Positions 60,501 through 62,507 are shown, counted from the stretch's first letter. The stretch: DNA of 64,000 nucleotides from Arion vulgaris (GCA_020796225.1 CM036753.1:930001-994000); one strand, 5' to 3'. The notes: a model not told the origin generated them from the sequence alone. Translations and numbers: made by a program.

Positions 60501-62507
60501 CTCAATAGTTGGATAGTCAAGTAGTAATACCATTGGCCATACCTGCTATATGTCATGTACGTTCAAGACTGATGTACATATCATCATTGTAGATATTTTC
60601 TAATCTATCAGTCTACATCTAGAGCAGAGAGAGTTAACAATCATCATCAAGTGCCATGCTAACAGATGTAGGTTATCATGGTCTTCTACAACTCTCTGTT
60701 TCTTGTTCTGGCTGTGTACAACTCTCTCTGTTTCTTATTCTGGCTGTGTACAACTCTCTGTTTCTTGCTCTGGCTGTGTACAACTCTCTCTGTTTCTTGT
60801 TCTGGCTGTGTACAACTCTGTTTCTTGCTCTGACTGTGTACAACTCTCTGTTTCTTGCTCTGGCTGTGTACAACTCTCTGTTTCTTGTTCTGGCTGTGTA
60901 CAACTCTCTGTTTCTTGCTCTGGTTGTGTACAACTCTGTCTGTTTCTTGTTCTGGCTGTGTACAACTCTGTCTGTTTCTTGTTCTGGCTGTGTACAATTC
61001 TGTCTGTTTCTTGCTCTGGCTGTACAACTCTGTTTCTTGTTCTGGCTGTACAACTCTGACTGTGTACAACTCTGTCTGTTTCTTGTTCTGGCTGTGTACA
61101 ACTCTCTCTGTTTCTTGTTCTGGCTGTACAACTCTGTTTCTTGTTCTGGCTGTGTACAACTCTCTCTGTTTCTTGCTCTGGCTGTACAACTCTGTTTCTT
61201 GCTCTGACTGTGTACAACTCTCTCTGTTTCTTGTTCTGGCTGTGTACAACTCTCTCTGTTTCTTGCTCTGGCTGTGTACAACTCTCTCTGTTTCTTGTTC
61301 TAGCTGTGTACAACTCTCTTTGTTTCTTGTTCTGGCTGTGTACAACTCTCTGTTTCTTGCTCTGGCTGTGTACAACTCTCTGTTTCTTGTTCTGGCTGTG
61401 TACAACTCTCTGTTTCTTGCTCTGGCTGTGTACAACTCTCTGTTTCTTGTTCTGGCTGTGTACAACTCTGTCTGTTTCTTGCTCTGGCTGTGTACAACTC
61501 TCTGTTTCTTGTTCTGGCTGTGTACAACTCTCTGTTTCTTGCTCTGGCTGTGTACAACTCTCTGTTTCTTGTTCTGGCTGTGTACAACTCTCTCTGTTTC
61601 TTGTTCTGGCTGTGTACAATTCTGTCTGTTTCTTGCTCTGGCTGTACAACTCTGTTTCTTGTTCTGGCTGACACCGACTGTGTACAACTCTGTCTGTTTC
61701 TTGTTCTGGCTGTGTACAACTCTCTCTGTTTCTTGTTCTGGCTGTACAACTCTGTTTCTTGTTCTGGCTGTGTACAACTCTCTCTGTTTCTTGTTCTGGC
61801 TGTGTACAACTCTGTCTGTTTCTTGTTCTGGCTGTGTACAACTCTCTGTTTCTTGTTCTAGCTGTCTACAACTCTCTCTGTTTCTTGTTCTGGCTGTGTA
61901 CAACTCTGTCTGTTTCTTGCTCTGGCTGTGTACAACTCTCTGTTTCTTGTTCTGGCTGTGTACAACTCTCTGTTTCTTGCTCTGGCTGTACAACTCTGTT
62001 TCTTGTTCTGGCTGAACAACTCTGACTGTGTACAACTCTGTCTGTTTCTTGTTCTGGCTGTGTACAACTCTCTCTGTTTCTTGTTCTGGCTGTACAACTC
62101 TGTTTCTTGTTCTGGCTGTGTACAACTCTCTCTGTTTCTTGCTCTGGCTGTACAACTCTGTTTCTTGCTCTGACTGTGTACAACTCTCTCTGTTTCTTGT
62201 TCTGGCTGTGTACAACTCTCTCTGTTTCTTGTTCTAGCTGTCTACAACTCTCTCTGTTTCTTGTTCTGGCTCTGAGTTCTGATAATGTTGTAGATAAGTA
62301 GTAAATAATTGTAGTTGTTGAAAATATGTAGAGAAACTTAGAGCAAACTTGACATGAACTATTTGACAGGCCTCAACAGCTGATCATCAATGTCATCTGA
62401 TGTTACGGGCGGCTCCTCTACCAGACAGAGTTGCAGAGATTCTCCTTGAACACCAACAAAGTTTGAAAGTCTTGGATACAACAACTAACGTCCGCTCTGA
62501 TCTACAG
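481..62507 (+). CDS. EFL1: EFL1, ribosome-assembly GTPase (partial gene, 18 exons visible)
   Basis: Coding segments: 481-548, 1674-1764, 3965-4110, 9788-9925, 13736-13792, 19572-19622, 20833-20942, 21570-21693, 24849-24928, 26184-26320, 29783-29905, 33748-33847, 34620-34804, ~39965-40063, 45917-46199, 49023-49170, 53331-53467 and 62370-62507. Joined, they give about 735 residues co-linear with animal EFL1 (about 1,120 residues), lacking the N-terminus before the P-loop and the C-terminal third. EFL1 is a cytoplasmic EF-2-like GTPase that acts with SBDS to evict eIF6 from pre-60S subunits. All five G motifs are visible: GKTT, RGIT, DSPGH, NKLD and SAIDGW. Codon phases agree at every junction except into exon 14 and exon 17, where single-base losses are suspected. 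An ordinary EF-2 is excluded by EFL1-specific stretches such as LLMGRELE and [11 protein letters not shown]. Introns are dominated by tandem repeats. Confidence 0.95.
587..735 (+). repeat. 47-bp minisatellite, 3 units
   Basis: Core tgtgtctgtcactagtatcc, intron after EFL1 exon 1. Confidence 0.9.
866..1512 (+). repeat. 70-bp minisatellite, ~9 units
   Basis: Core gaatgcagagatttatcaat with alternating variants (acgttgaactag and acatcgaactag), suggesting amplification of a two-unit block. Confidence 0.95.
1674..1764 (+). CDS. EFL1: EFL1 exon 2 (switch I, G2)
   Basis: Translates to [16 protein letters not shown] followed by [18 protein letters not shown] is the G2/switch I threonine motif of translational GTPases, and DSREDEQ is characteristic of EF-2/EFL1. 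Acceptor gacaatttcag, donor gtcaga (weak). It starts in phase 0 and ends in phase 1, matching both neighbours. Confidence 0.93.
2160..2420 (+). mobile_element. Non-LTR retrotransposon RT C-terminal relic
   Basis: Broken reading of the type [19 protein letters not shown] followed by an RxM..EKxK segment, like the RT thumb region seen more intact on the minus strand at 57.3-57.5 kb. Stops and frameshifts are present. Confidence 0.65.
2800..3065 (-). mobile_element. Non-LTR retrotransposon 3' coding relic (antisense)
   Basis: The reverse strand reads [14 protein letters not shown] upstream and [20 protein letters not shown] then [10 protein letters not shown] downstream. The WxGHxxR/KxP...Q...G..GRPRKRW pattern is the C-terminal tail of many RTE/CR1-type reverse transcriptases. 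An internal stop is present. Confidence 0.75.
3330..3680 (+). mobile_element. RNase H relic of a non-LTR retrotransposon
   Basis: Reads [20 protein letters not shown], matching the WIPSHC-x-I-x-GNE-x-AD-x-LAK core of retrotransposon RNase H, after an in-frame stop. A 40-bp duplication (aagtgttgcagaatt) and a degraded downstream part follow. Confidence 0.65.
3965..4110 (+). CDS. EFL1: EFL1 exon 3 (G3, DSPGH)
   Basis: Starts with two bases completing an Asp codon, then [20 protein letters not shown] and a segment ending [13 protein letters not shown] is the G3 (Walker B) motif. The acceptor is tgtcttgtag and the donor gtttgt. Phase in 1, out 0. Confidence 0.95.
4258..4515 (+). other. Unrecognised 85-codon ORF in intron 3
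   Basis: Opens at an ATG after a possible upstream extension ([17 protein letters not shown]). I recognise no family; the composition is lysine- and asparagine-rich. It may be a relic of a mobile element. Not a supported gene. Confidence 0.25.
4505..4623 (+). repeat. 40-bp minisatellite, 3 units
   Basis: Core ggattaaatactgacactgg. Confidence 0.9.
4705..5285 (+). repeat. 41-bp minisatellite, ~14 units
   Basis: Core ctcagctactactgtccaag, nearly identical units. Confidence 0.95.
5300..5490 (+). repeat. 59-bp minisatellite, 3 units
   Basis: Core cacagagctggggctgtgac. Confidence 0.9.
5510..5915 (+). repeat. ~46-bp minisatellite, ~8 noisy units
   Basis: Core cagacaatatcttgaattaa with frequent one-base losses between units. 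Confidence 0.85.
5935..6310 (+). mobile_element. Reverse transcriptase fragment (YADD), non-LTR relic
   Basis: Reads [20 protein letters not shown], then a segment with [20 protein letters not shown] and [23 protein letters not shown] is the RT catalytic box, and W-x-x-x-x-x-x-x-N-x-x-K and YLGVTLD-like motifs follow in the right order for Jockey/I-type RTs. There is a frameshift near 6230 and truncation on both sides; the 3' side merges into a minisatellite. Confidence 0.85.
6335..7180 (+). repeat. ~45-57-bp minisatellite, ~15 units
   Basis: Core aaactgtctgtacttcctgt and agggtgctgtagg. The first half is noisy (many single-base losses); 6770-7090 is nearly uniform. Confidence 0.92.
7266..7338 (-). 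mobile_element. tRNA-derived SINE head or tRNA pseudogene
   Basis: On the minus strand, 7326-7316 reads TGGCCGAATGG (a perfect A-box) and 7283-7274 reads GTTCAATCCA (B-box), 33 bases apart. An acceptor stem pairing is only partial, so a SINE head or pseudogene is more likely than a working tRNA. Confidence 0.6.
7355..7480 (+). mobile_element. RT C-terminal relic, same family as 2160-2420
   Basis: Reads [19 protein letters not shown], and the preceding bases gtgttcagcatcaaa..cacatcatgtgagctgga parallel those at 2180-2215. Confidence 0.6.
7477..7660 (+). repeat. ~60-bp minisatellite, 3 units
   Basis: Core gggaagtggatgtagacaca; it amplifies the tail of the RT relic before it. Confidence 0.88.
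7855..8025 (+). repeat. 28-bp minisatellite, ~5 units
   Basis: Core ctacagccacatgtatacaa. The stretch 8030-8330 holds no gene that I can see. Confidence 0.88.
8330..9285 (+). repeat. ~62-bp minisatellite, ~15 units, noisy
   Basis: Core ctgttgtaatgttctatgga and gaaacttataagttggctgt. Units at 8440-9060 have many one-base losses; the last three are clean. Confidence 0.92.
9334..9704 (+). repeat. 53-bp minisatellite, 7 units
   Basis: Core ctctctatatgtgtacattc. Confidence 0.95.
9788..9925 (+). CDS. EFL1: EFL1 exon 4 (G4, NKLD)
   Basis: Reads [20 protein letters not shown], then [20 protein letters not shown] and IQILEQ. NKLD is the G4 guanine-specificity motif. The acceptor is cattgtcag, the donor gtaatt, and the phase is 0 at both ends (46 codons). 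It lies directly after a 53-bp minisatellite. Confidence 0.95.
10011..10372 (+). repeat. 46-bp minisatellite, ~8 units
   Basis: Core gttgatatttctgatgagtg; each unit also ends with atcaac, so gttgat...atcaac can pair. Confidence 0.95.
10466..10873 (+). CDS. Unrecognised ORF, 135 codons, in an EFL1 intron
   Basis: One of the few non-repetitive ORFs not explained by EFL1 or a recognisable element. It opens [20 protein letters not shown] and contains [20 protein letters not shown], a mixed-composition stretch that looks protein-like. I recognise no family. No splice sites or poly(A) tract clearly frame it. It may be an old retrocopy, an exon of a nested gene, an element fragment or a chance ORF. 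Confidence 0.3.
   Translation: MAEAPGSPAPVVPRWIMAGSTKKFYPDESWLLEKDCGTTLPLLQRCNARHDFKVFDLNTPDWEVLADLDRSILREILKIGSENWHSQSQTTCSNKIGREKAEIKFTMVTTSIVSLSTNRMPSSLIILHLFTPAGT
11000..11155 (+). repeat. 22-23-bp minisatellite, ~6 units
   Basis: Core gtatatcattttataatgtg. Confidence 0.92.
11195..11700 (+). mobile_element. Non-LTR retrotransposon C-terminal relic with zinc knuckle
   Basis: Reads [26 protein letters not shown], then after a frameshift [20 protein letters not shown], and finally CPTCGRDC with a downstream H. This order (RWAGHVxRM, YGEL, K.FKD.LK.SLK.F.ID, CPTCGR) is the well-known C-terminus of a common animal RT family. Frameshifts show it is dead. Confidence 0.85.
11715..12015 (+). repeat. 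Dispersed repeat segment, related copies at 25.2, 41.7 and 49.4 kb
   Basis: The first part (accgctctatcctgggcaac) occurs reversed at 41685-41745. The second part (tctgactgatttttgc, then gtgtccct.tccatgcag) is matched at 25205-25320 and 49364-49480. Probably a SINE or the 3' tail of a non-LTR family. Confidence 0.65.
13268..13490 (+). repeat. ~73-bp minisatellite, 3 units
   Basis: Core gcttttatctaagtcagtct. Confidence 0.92.
13540..13735 (+). repeat. Duplicated 3' splice site of EFL1 exon 5
   Basis: The stretch from atatgcttgttttcattatg to cattacag|gtgaattt occurs twice: the upper copy has its AG at about 13633 and the functional copy at 13735. Between them the first exon bases are further repeated as tttgataaccata (3-4 times). 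Only the second copy continues into coding sequence. Confidence 0.85.
13736..13792 (+). CDS. EFL1: EFL1 exon 5
   Basis: Nineteen codons reading [19 protein letters not shown], matching the part of EFL1 just after the LEQ of exon 4. Acceptor catattacag, donor gtaaga, phase 0/0. The acceptor and the first bases of this exon are also present in a duplicated copy about 110 bp upstream (see 13540-13735). Confidence 0.88.
13800..14055 (+). repeat. 26-bp minisatellite, ~9 units
   Basis: Core atccattgtctacaattgtg; it begins eight bases inside the intron, immediately after the exon 5 donor. Confidence 0.93.
14085..15360 (+). repeat. 28-bp satellite-like array, ~45 units
   Basis: Core gacttgtggtaaaacataat. 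Highly uniform, with most units identical, which suggests recent amplification or homogenisation. Confidence 0.97.
15424..16456 (-). mobile_element. Penelope-like element remnant A with inverted terminal copies
   Basis: The minus strand gives [26 protein letters not shown] and [18 protein letters not shown], then a broken GIY-YIG-type tail ([18 protein letters not shown] and [15 protein letters not shown]). These are C-terminal parts of Penelope-like elements. About 115 bp at each end are inverted copies of each other (gcaacgtttcgacc...tttatcaag at 15480-15515 and its reverse at 16363-16397). A near-direct repeat, ttgtagatatt, flanks it (about 15405 and 16500). The RT core is deleted. Confidence 0.85.
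16555..17015 (+). mobile_element. Non-LTR retrotransposon 3' relic
   Basis: Reads [19 protein letters not shown], then after a stop [34 protein letters not shown], and a tail ending in STOP codons after KDRDLW. YG(C/S)E(S/T)W and GHVMRR are the classic final motifs of RTE/L2-like RTs. Confidence 0.85.
17035..17755 (+). repeat. 26-bp minisatellite, ~27 units
   Basis: Core catttgactatggtagctag; every few units an extra gactccatatttatt is inserted, giving a higher-order pattern. Confidence 0.95.
17890..18128 (+). repeat. ~33-bp minisatellite, 7 units
   Basis: Core aactttgtgaacaattgt. Confidence 0.93.
18200..18860 (+). repeat. 59-bp minisatellite, 11 units
   Basis: Core cagttacttaactattgctt. 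Confidence 0.95.
18905..19185 (-). mobile_element. tRNA-derived SINE (antisense)
   Basis: The reverse strand starts with a tRNA-like head: TAGCGCAGTTGTTAGTG (A-box region), then GGTTCAGCTCCC (B-box), followed by a non-tRNA body and a tail ending near gggttcctttac. Length about 280 bp, normal for a SINE. Confidence 0.75.
19235..19320. mobile_element. TTAA-type MITE fragment
   Basis: It ends with tggtccactaagag followed by TTAA (19303-19320), identical to the right end of the MITE at 40764-40842. Inside is a palindrome (cgccacttagcgtggcg). No matching left end is seen, so it is truncated. Confidence 0.55.
19572..19622 (+). CDS. EFL1: EFL1 exon 6 (acidic linker)
   Basis: Seventeen codons, [17 protein letters not shown], flanked by acceptor tccatgtcag and donor gtaaga, phase 0/0. 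The sequence itself is poorly conserved, but the position, polar composition and phase fit the variable insert that precedes the YDW motif in EFL1. Confidence 0.8.
19690..20205 (+). repeat. 60-bp minisatellite, ~8 units
   Basis: Core gatagacctcacaaatgtcc. Confidence 0.94.
20246..20790 (-). mobile_element. RTE-like retrotransposon 3' end (antisense)
   Basis: The reverse strand carries the same C-terminal sequence as the copies at 28936 and 50510: a [15 protein letters not shown] motif, then [13 protein letters not shown] and the stop, followed by a (tgatga) tail at its 3' end (20246-20255). It is the longest of the three copies, reaching into the region that encodes YGCE-like motifs. Confidence 0.85.
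20833..20942 (+). CDS. EFL1: EFL1 exon 7 (G5, SAIDGW)
   Basis: Reads [20 protein letters not shown], then [22 protein letters not shown] is the G5 motif. The acceptor follows a T-rich tract (tttttttacag) and the donor is gtaagt. Ends in phase 2. Confidence 0.95.
20985..21500 (+). repeat. AT-rich ~85-bp minisatellite with TA runs, ~6 units
   Basis: Core atatgtttgacattacataa plus (ta)n. Confidence 0.9.
21570..21693 (+). CDS. EFL1: EFL1 exon 8
   Basis: One base completes the Thr codon of exon 7, then [20 protein letters not shown] and [25 protein letters not shown](F/Y)xNMKAK is a conserved EFL1 stretch. Acceptor gctctcag, donor gtatgt. The last 17 exon bases and the donor are repeated 65 bp downstream. 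Confidence 0.95.
21677..21806 (+). repeat. 65-bp duplication containing the EFL1 exon 8 donor
   Basis: Seventeen exon bases (tcatgaaaggagcacag), the donor gtatgtta and about 40 intron bases are repeated once, giving a second donor at 21759. Use of the second donor would add 65 nt and shift the frame. Confidence 0.9.
22150..23140 (+). repeat. 25-bp minisatellite, ~39 units
   Basis: Core gtatcattcacctagtgtct, with tagtg/taatg variants. Confidence 0.96.
23315..24605 (+). repeat. 36-bp minisatellite with longer variant units, ~34 units
   Basis: Core tacttctacctagagcttga. A longer variant containing gtatttcatgaatgtatc recurs at intervals, giving a higher-order structure. 24605-24848 has a short (ccatattggtttca) triplet repeat and otherwise nothing recognised. 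Confidence 0.95.
24849..24928 (+). CDS. EFL1: EFL1 exon 9
   Basis: Reads [20 protein letters not shown], then EAVLEK, ending with two bases of an Arg codon. KGKKPLFVQ is strongly conserved in EFL1. Acceptor gttttccctcag, donor gtaatg, phase 0 in and 2 out. Confidence 0.95.
25025..25135 (-). mobile_element. Small antisense non-LTR fragment
   Basis: The reverse strand reads [20 protein letters not shown] then RG, a diverged version of the [19 protein letters not shown] motif seen at 28990 and 50660. Confidence 0.6.
25200..25325 (+). repeat. Dispersed repeat, copy 2
   Basis: Shares ctgactgacttttgcatga and a ...cattcaggcaa end with 11900-12015 and 49364-49480. Confidence 0.6.
25490..25650 (+). 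repeat. 42-bp minisatellite, 4 units
   Basis: Core taacccattgctttgcattg. 25650-25880 holds nothing I recognise. Confidence 0.94.
25880..26095 (+). repeat. ~31-bp minisatellite, ~6 units
   Basis: Core cagtaattcatgttatgcta. Confidence 0.88.
26184..26320 (+). CDS. EFL1: EFL1 exon 10
   Basis: Completes the Arg codon, then [20 protein letters not shown], followed by a polar stretch and [18 protein letters not shown](L/I)S is a conserved EFL1/EF-2 motif. Acceptor catctttcag, donor gtaagt, phase 2 in and 1 out. Confidence 0.94.
26345..26525 (+). repeat. ~59-bp minisatellite, 3 units
   Basis: Core cttcagtaatatatactact. Confidence 0.93.
26530..28195 (+). repeat. 50-bp minisatellite, ~32 units, partly noisy
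   Basis: Core cctagttaggtccagacaga. Blocks of perfect units alternate with blocks full of deletions (for example 26790-26930, 27130-27180, 27500-27690). Confidence 0.95.
28230..28432 (+). repeat. Dispersed repeat (SINE-like), pair with 33110-33305
   Basis: Shares ggatgtgctgg(c/t)ctacttgta, cataactggcaca and a terminal (gaa)n with 33110-33305. The (gaa)n tail fits a retroposed element. 28435-28935 holds nothing recognised. Confidence 0.65.
28936..29236 (+). mobile_element. RTE-like retrotransposon 3' end
   Basis: [10 protein letters not shown] followed by [14 protein letters not shown] and, after a frameshift, a [14 protein letters not shown] stretch; it ends in a (gatgat) tail. 5' truncated, as is usual for non-LTR insertions. 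Confidence 0.85.
29235..29775 (+). repeat. 30-43-bp minisatellite, ~14 units, noisy
   Basis: Core tagataatatgtgttacttg; it begins at the (gatgat) tail of the retroelement and ends about 15 bases before the exon 11 acceptor. Confidence 0.92.
29783..29905 (+). CDS. EFL1: EFL1 exon 11
   Basis: Two bases complete Asp, then [20 protein letters not shown] and [20 protein letters not shown]. The PSPL-(x)2-(S/T)-x-ERV-xx-LM pattern aligns with EFL1. The acceptor (gcttacatcaaccag) has a poor pyrimidine tract and the donor is gttatt, so both are weak. The phase matches both neighbours (1 in, 1 out). A tandem array ends 15-20 bases before the acceptor. Confidence 0.88.
29975..30600 (-). mobile_element. 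RTE/CR1-type reverse transcriptase relic (antisense)
   Basis: The reverse strand from 30588 reads [40 protein letters not shown] and [20 protein letters not shown]. FxYLGSxI, D.DI..RI.KAR.AF and V..VLLYG.ET are the standard RT thumb motifs of this class. Further 3' (30300-29975) a degraded C-terminal tail can be followed. Confidence 0.88.
30650..30790 (+). repeat. ~57-bp minisatellite, 2-3 units
   Basis: Core catgaagtagtaacttacac. Confidence 0.88.
30945..32815 (+). repeat. 32-bp AT-rich minisatellite, ~58 units
   Basis: Core tagaattatatttatatagc with agatag/aggtag variants. 31200-31560 is noisy. 32815-33110 contains a short duplication (tacagcctcagata.agcctcatgcag) and no gene. Confidence 0.96.
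33110..33305 (+). repeat. Dispersed repeat (SINE-like), copy 2
   Basis: See 28230-28432; ends in gaagaagaag. Confidence 0.65.
33305..33690 (+). repeat. Minisatellite with (ga)n cores, 5-6 units
   Basis: Core atttatctaacatcaaacag separated by (ga)n runs of changing length; the first two units are longer (about 107 bp). Confidence 0.92.
33748..33847 (+). CDS. EFL1: EFL1 exon 12
   Basis: Begins with two bases completing Asp, then [20 protein letters not shown] and [12 protein letters not shown], ending in phase 2. PVIIF(I/V)SKMF is diagnostic for EFL1. The acceptor gatttcag was preferred over the nearby ccaag and ttgcag because only it gives the correct phase and aligns F-x-x-C. Donor gttgtt is weak, and a 54-bp array starts within 20 bases of it. 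Confidence 0.9.
33860..34420 (+). repeat. 54-bp minisatellite, ~10 units
   Basis: Core gctgttcccttgcacatgat. It starts within 20 bases of the exon 12 donor. 34425-34619 holds nothing recognised. Confidence 0.95.
34620..34804 (+). CDS. EFL1: EFL1 exon 13 (charged linker)
   Basis: Reads (R)[20 protein letters not shown], then [11 protein letters not shown] and a polar tail ending in TYLE plus one base. LT(D/Q)EE...ARQRHAE matches EFL1; the tail is variable in the family. Acceptor gacctgacag, donor gtagtc, phase 2 in and 1 out. The start is fixed by phase; the 24-bp pyrimidine-rich array begins almost at once downstream. Confidence 0.85.
34820..39964 (+). repeat. 5.1-kb array of 24-bp 3'-splice-site-like units
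   Basis: About 200 copies of a 24-bp unit, tctctctctgactacag followed by ttacatg. Each unit carries a pyrimidine tract, a branch-point-like ctgac and a CAG, so each resembles an acceptor. Units vary by loss or gain of CT and by gac/aac changes. The last ~1.1 kb (38.9-39.96 kb) is heavily degraded and runs into EFL1 exon 14. Confidence 0.95.
39965..40063 (+). CDS. EFL1: EFL1 exon 14 (5' border uncertain)
   Basis: From 39980 the reading is [20 protein letters not shown], then DPRQVLHE and donor gtaagt, matching the EFL1/EF-2 domain II stretch AR(V/I)FSG. Just upstream the bases would give IAFAR if one T were restored in a short T run, and no acceptor gives the phase left by exon 13. The degraded end of the 24-bp array touches the exon. 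I infer a base loss in the assembly or a missed micro-exon; the start is approximate. Confidence 0.8.
40120..41675 (+). repeat. 17-bp array, ~85 units
   Basis: Core atgctatattaagtacc, often alternating with a attatgctatattgaat unit to form a 34-bp dimer. Interrupted by a MITE at 40764-40842. Confidence 0.96.
40764..40842. mobile_element. MITE, 79 bp, TTAA target, inside the 17-bp array
   Basis: TTAA at 40764-40767 and 40839-40842. Terminal inverted repeats are CTCCTTGTGGACCA (left) and TGGTCCACTAAGAG (right), matching 12 of 14. The TTAA duplication is typical of piggyBac-type elements. Array units continue on both sides. Confidence 0.8.
41680..41760 (-). repeat. Dispersed repeat fragment, reverse of 11715-11780
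   Basis: Shares gcccaggatagagcggtatg in reverse orientation with the 11.7 kb copy. Confidence 0.65.
41900..42075 (-). mobile_element. SINE core fragment (antisense)
   Basis: The reverse strand contains catgtcataagaggcgacta, a close match to a conserved core found in many molluscan and other bilaterian SINEs (from memory, not searched). Confidence 0.55.
42106..42803 (+). repeat. 15-bp array, left part, ~46 units
   Basis: Core caccacaagtaactg with aact/aaca/aacc variants. The unit is five codons long, so both strands look open; this is an artefact of period 15. Confidence 0.97.
42804..44662 (-). mobile_element. Penelope-like element B inserted in the 15-bp array
   Basis: On the minus strand from the high end: [15 protein letters not shown], then [20 protein letters not shown] (catalytic YIDD at 44176-44165), [28 protein letters not shown] and [12 protein letters not shown]. 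Downstream come the [16 protein letters not shown] and GIY-YIG-type parts and the cacgtttcaccaacaaggcc terminal segment at 42862-42900. Frameshifts occur at the GTKMGP/GHLEHL junction and in the endonuclease part, so it is dead. Units of the array lie directly on both sides. Confidence 0.9.
44362..44662. repeat. Fold-back at the 5' end of Penelope-like element B
   Basis: 44362-44470 and 44555-44662 are inverted copies (about 108 bp arms, near 85 bp loop), e.g. cttcctccttgatgtgtgct at 44554-44573 versus its complement at 44452-44471. The outer arm ends exactly where the array resumes. Confidence 0.85.
44663..45075 (+). repeat. 15-bp array, right part, ~27 units
   Basis: Same caccacaagtaac unit as 42106-42803. 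45075-45340 holds nothing recognised. Confidence 0.96.
45345..45510 (+). repeat. 29-bp minisatellite, ~6 units
   Basis: Core gaacatttgttggttgtaca. Confidence 0.95.
45565..45775 (+). repeat. ~57-bp minisatellite, 3-4 units
   Basis: Core agacattcataatgtctggt (contains the palindrome agacatt..aatgtct). Confidence 0.92.
45917..46199 (+). CDS. EFL1: EFL1 exon 15
   Basis: The largest exon here (94 codons plus one base). It starts [15 protein letters not shown] and continues through [40 protein letters not shown] and [19 protein letters not shown](V/I)[11 protein letters not shown] is an EFL1 signature. Acceptor tatttctacag, donor gtaagc, phase 0 in and 1 out. Confidence 0.95.
46240..48622 (+). 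repeat. 37-bp minisatellite, ~64 units
   Basis: Core gagagatgaccatcagttct; variants gtgtctgag/gtgactgag and cttcttg/cttgttg are mixed along the array. Confidence 0.97.
48729..48996. mobile_element. Mariner-like MITE, ~268 bp
   Basis: Inverted ends agggtgttcaagataaaa (48729 onward) and ttttatcttgaacaccct (48977-48994), extending to about 30 bp with mismatches, next to TA on both sides. The (C)AGGGTGTTC end is typical of mariner/Tc1 families. No transposase. Confidence 0.8.
49023..49170 (+). CDS. EFL1: EFL1 exon 16
   Basis: Completes a Ser codon, then [40 protein letters not shown] and KCIDDLKN, ending with two bases of Arg. GEVHLQ-x-C-(L/I)-DDL is shared with EF-2 domain III. Acceptor cgtttgtag, donor gtgagt, phase 1 in and 2 out. 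The donor is the first unit of a short 16-bp repeat. Confidence 0.95.
49171..49250 (+). repeat. 16-bp repeat starting at the EFL1 exon 16 donor
   Basis: About five units of gtgagtgtatgactga beginning exactly at the splice junction, so gtgagt donor hexamers recur every 16 bases. Confidence 0.85.
49340..49482 (+). repeat. Dispersed repeat, copy 3
   Basis: Shares ttctgactgattgttgcatg and ccagtgtccctggccattca with 11900-12015 and 25200-25325. Confidence 0.6.
49530..50195 (+). repeat. 54-bp minisatellite, ~12 units
   Basis: Core gggagaaatcatactgggga. Eighteen codons per unit, so long ORFs appear on both strands; judged non-coding. One unit (49943-49978) is degenerate. Confidence 0.95.
50505..50868 (+). 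mobile_element. RTE-like retrotransposon 3' end (third copy)
   Basis: [32 protein letters not shown], then [33 protein letters not shown] and [20 protein letters not shown]. It ends after YKGYTP with a short gatgat tail. Same family as 20246-20790 (minus) and 28936-29236. Confidence 0.9.
50869..51310 (+). mobile_element. Second non-LTR family, C-terminal segment
   Basis: Reads [20 protein letters not shown], a middle part, [20 protein letters not shown] and [14 protein letters not shown], then after a frameshift [22 protein letters not shown](Y/W)(L/I)GHVLR, GKR+xGRPKTTWRR and WR..(V/T).ALCA are a different C-terminal type from the copy before it. It abuts that copy without a gap. Confidence 0.88.
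51305..51458 (+). repeat. 48-bp minisatellite, 3 units
   Basis: Core gaagagttgacacatattga. Confidence 0.93.
51460..52490 (-). mobile_element. Penelope-like element C (endonuclease part)
   Basis: The minus strand gives [22 protein letters not shown] sequence, [37 protein letters not shown] (GIY-YIG motif), then [20 protein letters not shown] and [20 protein letters not shown]. It ends at low coordinates in the terminal segment gcaacgtttcacc..aaaggcc. Lacks the RT; best preserved endonuclease of the three copies. The stretch 52490-52600 holds nothing recognised. Confidence 0.88.
52600..53245 (+). repeat. 24-bp minisatellite, ~26 units
   Basis: Core gcattagtataagactgttg. Confidence 0.95.
53331..53467 (+). 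CDS. EFL1: EFL1 exon 17 (apparent frameshifts)
   Basis: The first part reads AKMEVNV and the last part [20 protein letters not shown], aligning to the EFL1 segment FAKI-x-(V)-x-VSEPI(I/V)PFRET...VDMVNE. Between them the frame breaks. Compared with the family, about two bases are missing after the first G, one in the SEP region (near 53374) and two at PFRE (near 53393). The last two breaks sum to three, so the frame is restored. Acceptor ttggttacag, donor gtgtga. Either assembly deletions or real damage; the clean exons around it favour assembly error. Confidence 0.8.
53530..53790 (+). repeat. ~46-52-bp minisatellite, ~5 units
   Basis: Core tgacttatgttgtgaaggga. Confidence 0.9.
53890..54252 (+). 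repeat. 39-bp minisatellite, 9 units
   Basis: Core catcaagtatttgagactgt or its cattt-tcaag variant. 54255-54430 holds nothing recognised. Confidence 0.95.
54435..55460 (+). repeat. 32-bp minisatellite, ~31 units
   Basis: Core tccagtaaatccatcagcac; noisy at its start. Confidence 0.96.
55665..55972 (+). repeat. 57-bp minisatellite, 5 units
   Basis: Core gtccattactctactgtttg. 55460-55665 and 55975-56110 hold nothing recognised. Confidence 0.95.
56120..56260 (+). repeat. 39-bp array, left part, ~3-4 units
   Basis: Core gtgtggcattctgtctccag; same unit as 57818-58320 across the retroelement. Confidence 0.9.
56262..57817 (-). mobile_element. Non-LTR retrotransposon (RT thumb + RNase H), inserted in the 39-bp array
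   Basis: Minus strand, high to low: [20 protein letters not shown], then [40 protein letters not shown], and an RNase H domain with [14 protein letters not shown] and [20 protein letters not shown], then [15 protein letters not shown] and a CPC...EHVLQDC tail. This order is that of Jockey/I-like elements with RNase H. The catalytic Asp expected in FTDALS is Asn here, and frameshifts separate the RT pieces, so it is inactive. 5' truncated at 57817, where array units resume. Confidence 0.9.
57818..58320 (+). repeat. 39-bp array, right part, ~13 units
   Basis: Core gtggcattctgtctccaacc; thirteen codons per unit, so all frames look open. Confidence 0.96.
58465..59590 (+). repeat. 44-45-bp minisatellite, ~25 units
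   Basis: Core atgagattctcactgacaaa; gatgtccctc/gatgaccctc variants change along the array, the second dominating after 59090. Confidence 0.96.
59770..60450 (+). mobile_element. RNase H relic of a second non-LTR family
   Basis: VIYTDGSV at 59812-59835 supplies the first catalytic Asp. After a frameshift come [20 protein letters not shown] (Glu), [14 protein letters not shown] (Asp) and [20 protein letters not shown] (His, Asp), so all catalytic residues are present but in two frames. A degraded C-terminal tail follows to about 60450. 60455-60680 holds nothing recognised. Confidence 0.85.
60680..62275 (+). repeat. 26-32-bp minisatellite, ~51 units
   Basis: Core ctggctgtgtacaactctct and tgtttcttg(t/c)t. 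Units of 24-32 bp are not multiples of three, yet all frames stay open because the unit lacks stops in every frame; long ORFs here are therefore not genes. Confidence 0.96.
62370..62507 (+). CDS. EFL1: EFL1 exon 18 with amplified 3' end
   Basis: Forty-six codons starting [20 protein letters not shown], then [19 protein letters not shown] and NVRSDLQ. (L)xVRAxPLP-x-xV-x-xILEE of EFL1 aligns well. Acceptor atttgacag, donor CAG|gtgagt, a near-perfect U1 site, phase 0/0. The final ~39 bases plus 9 intron bases form the unit of the array that runs to the window edge, so the true 3' border of the exon is ambiguous. Confidence 0.92.
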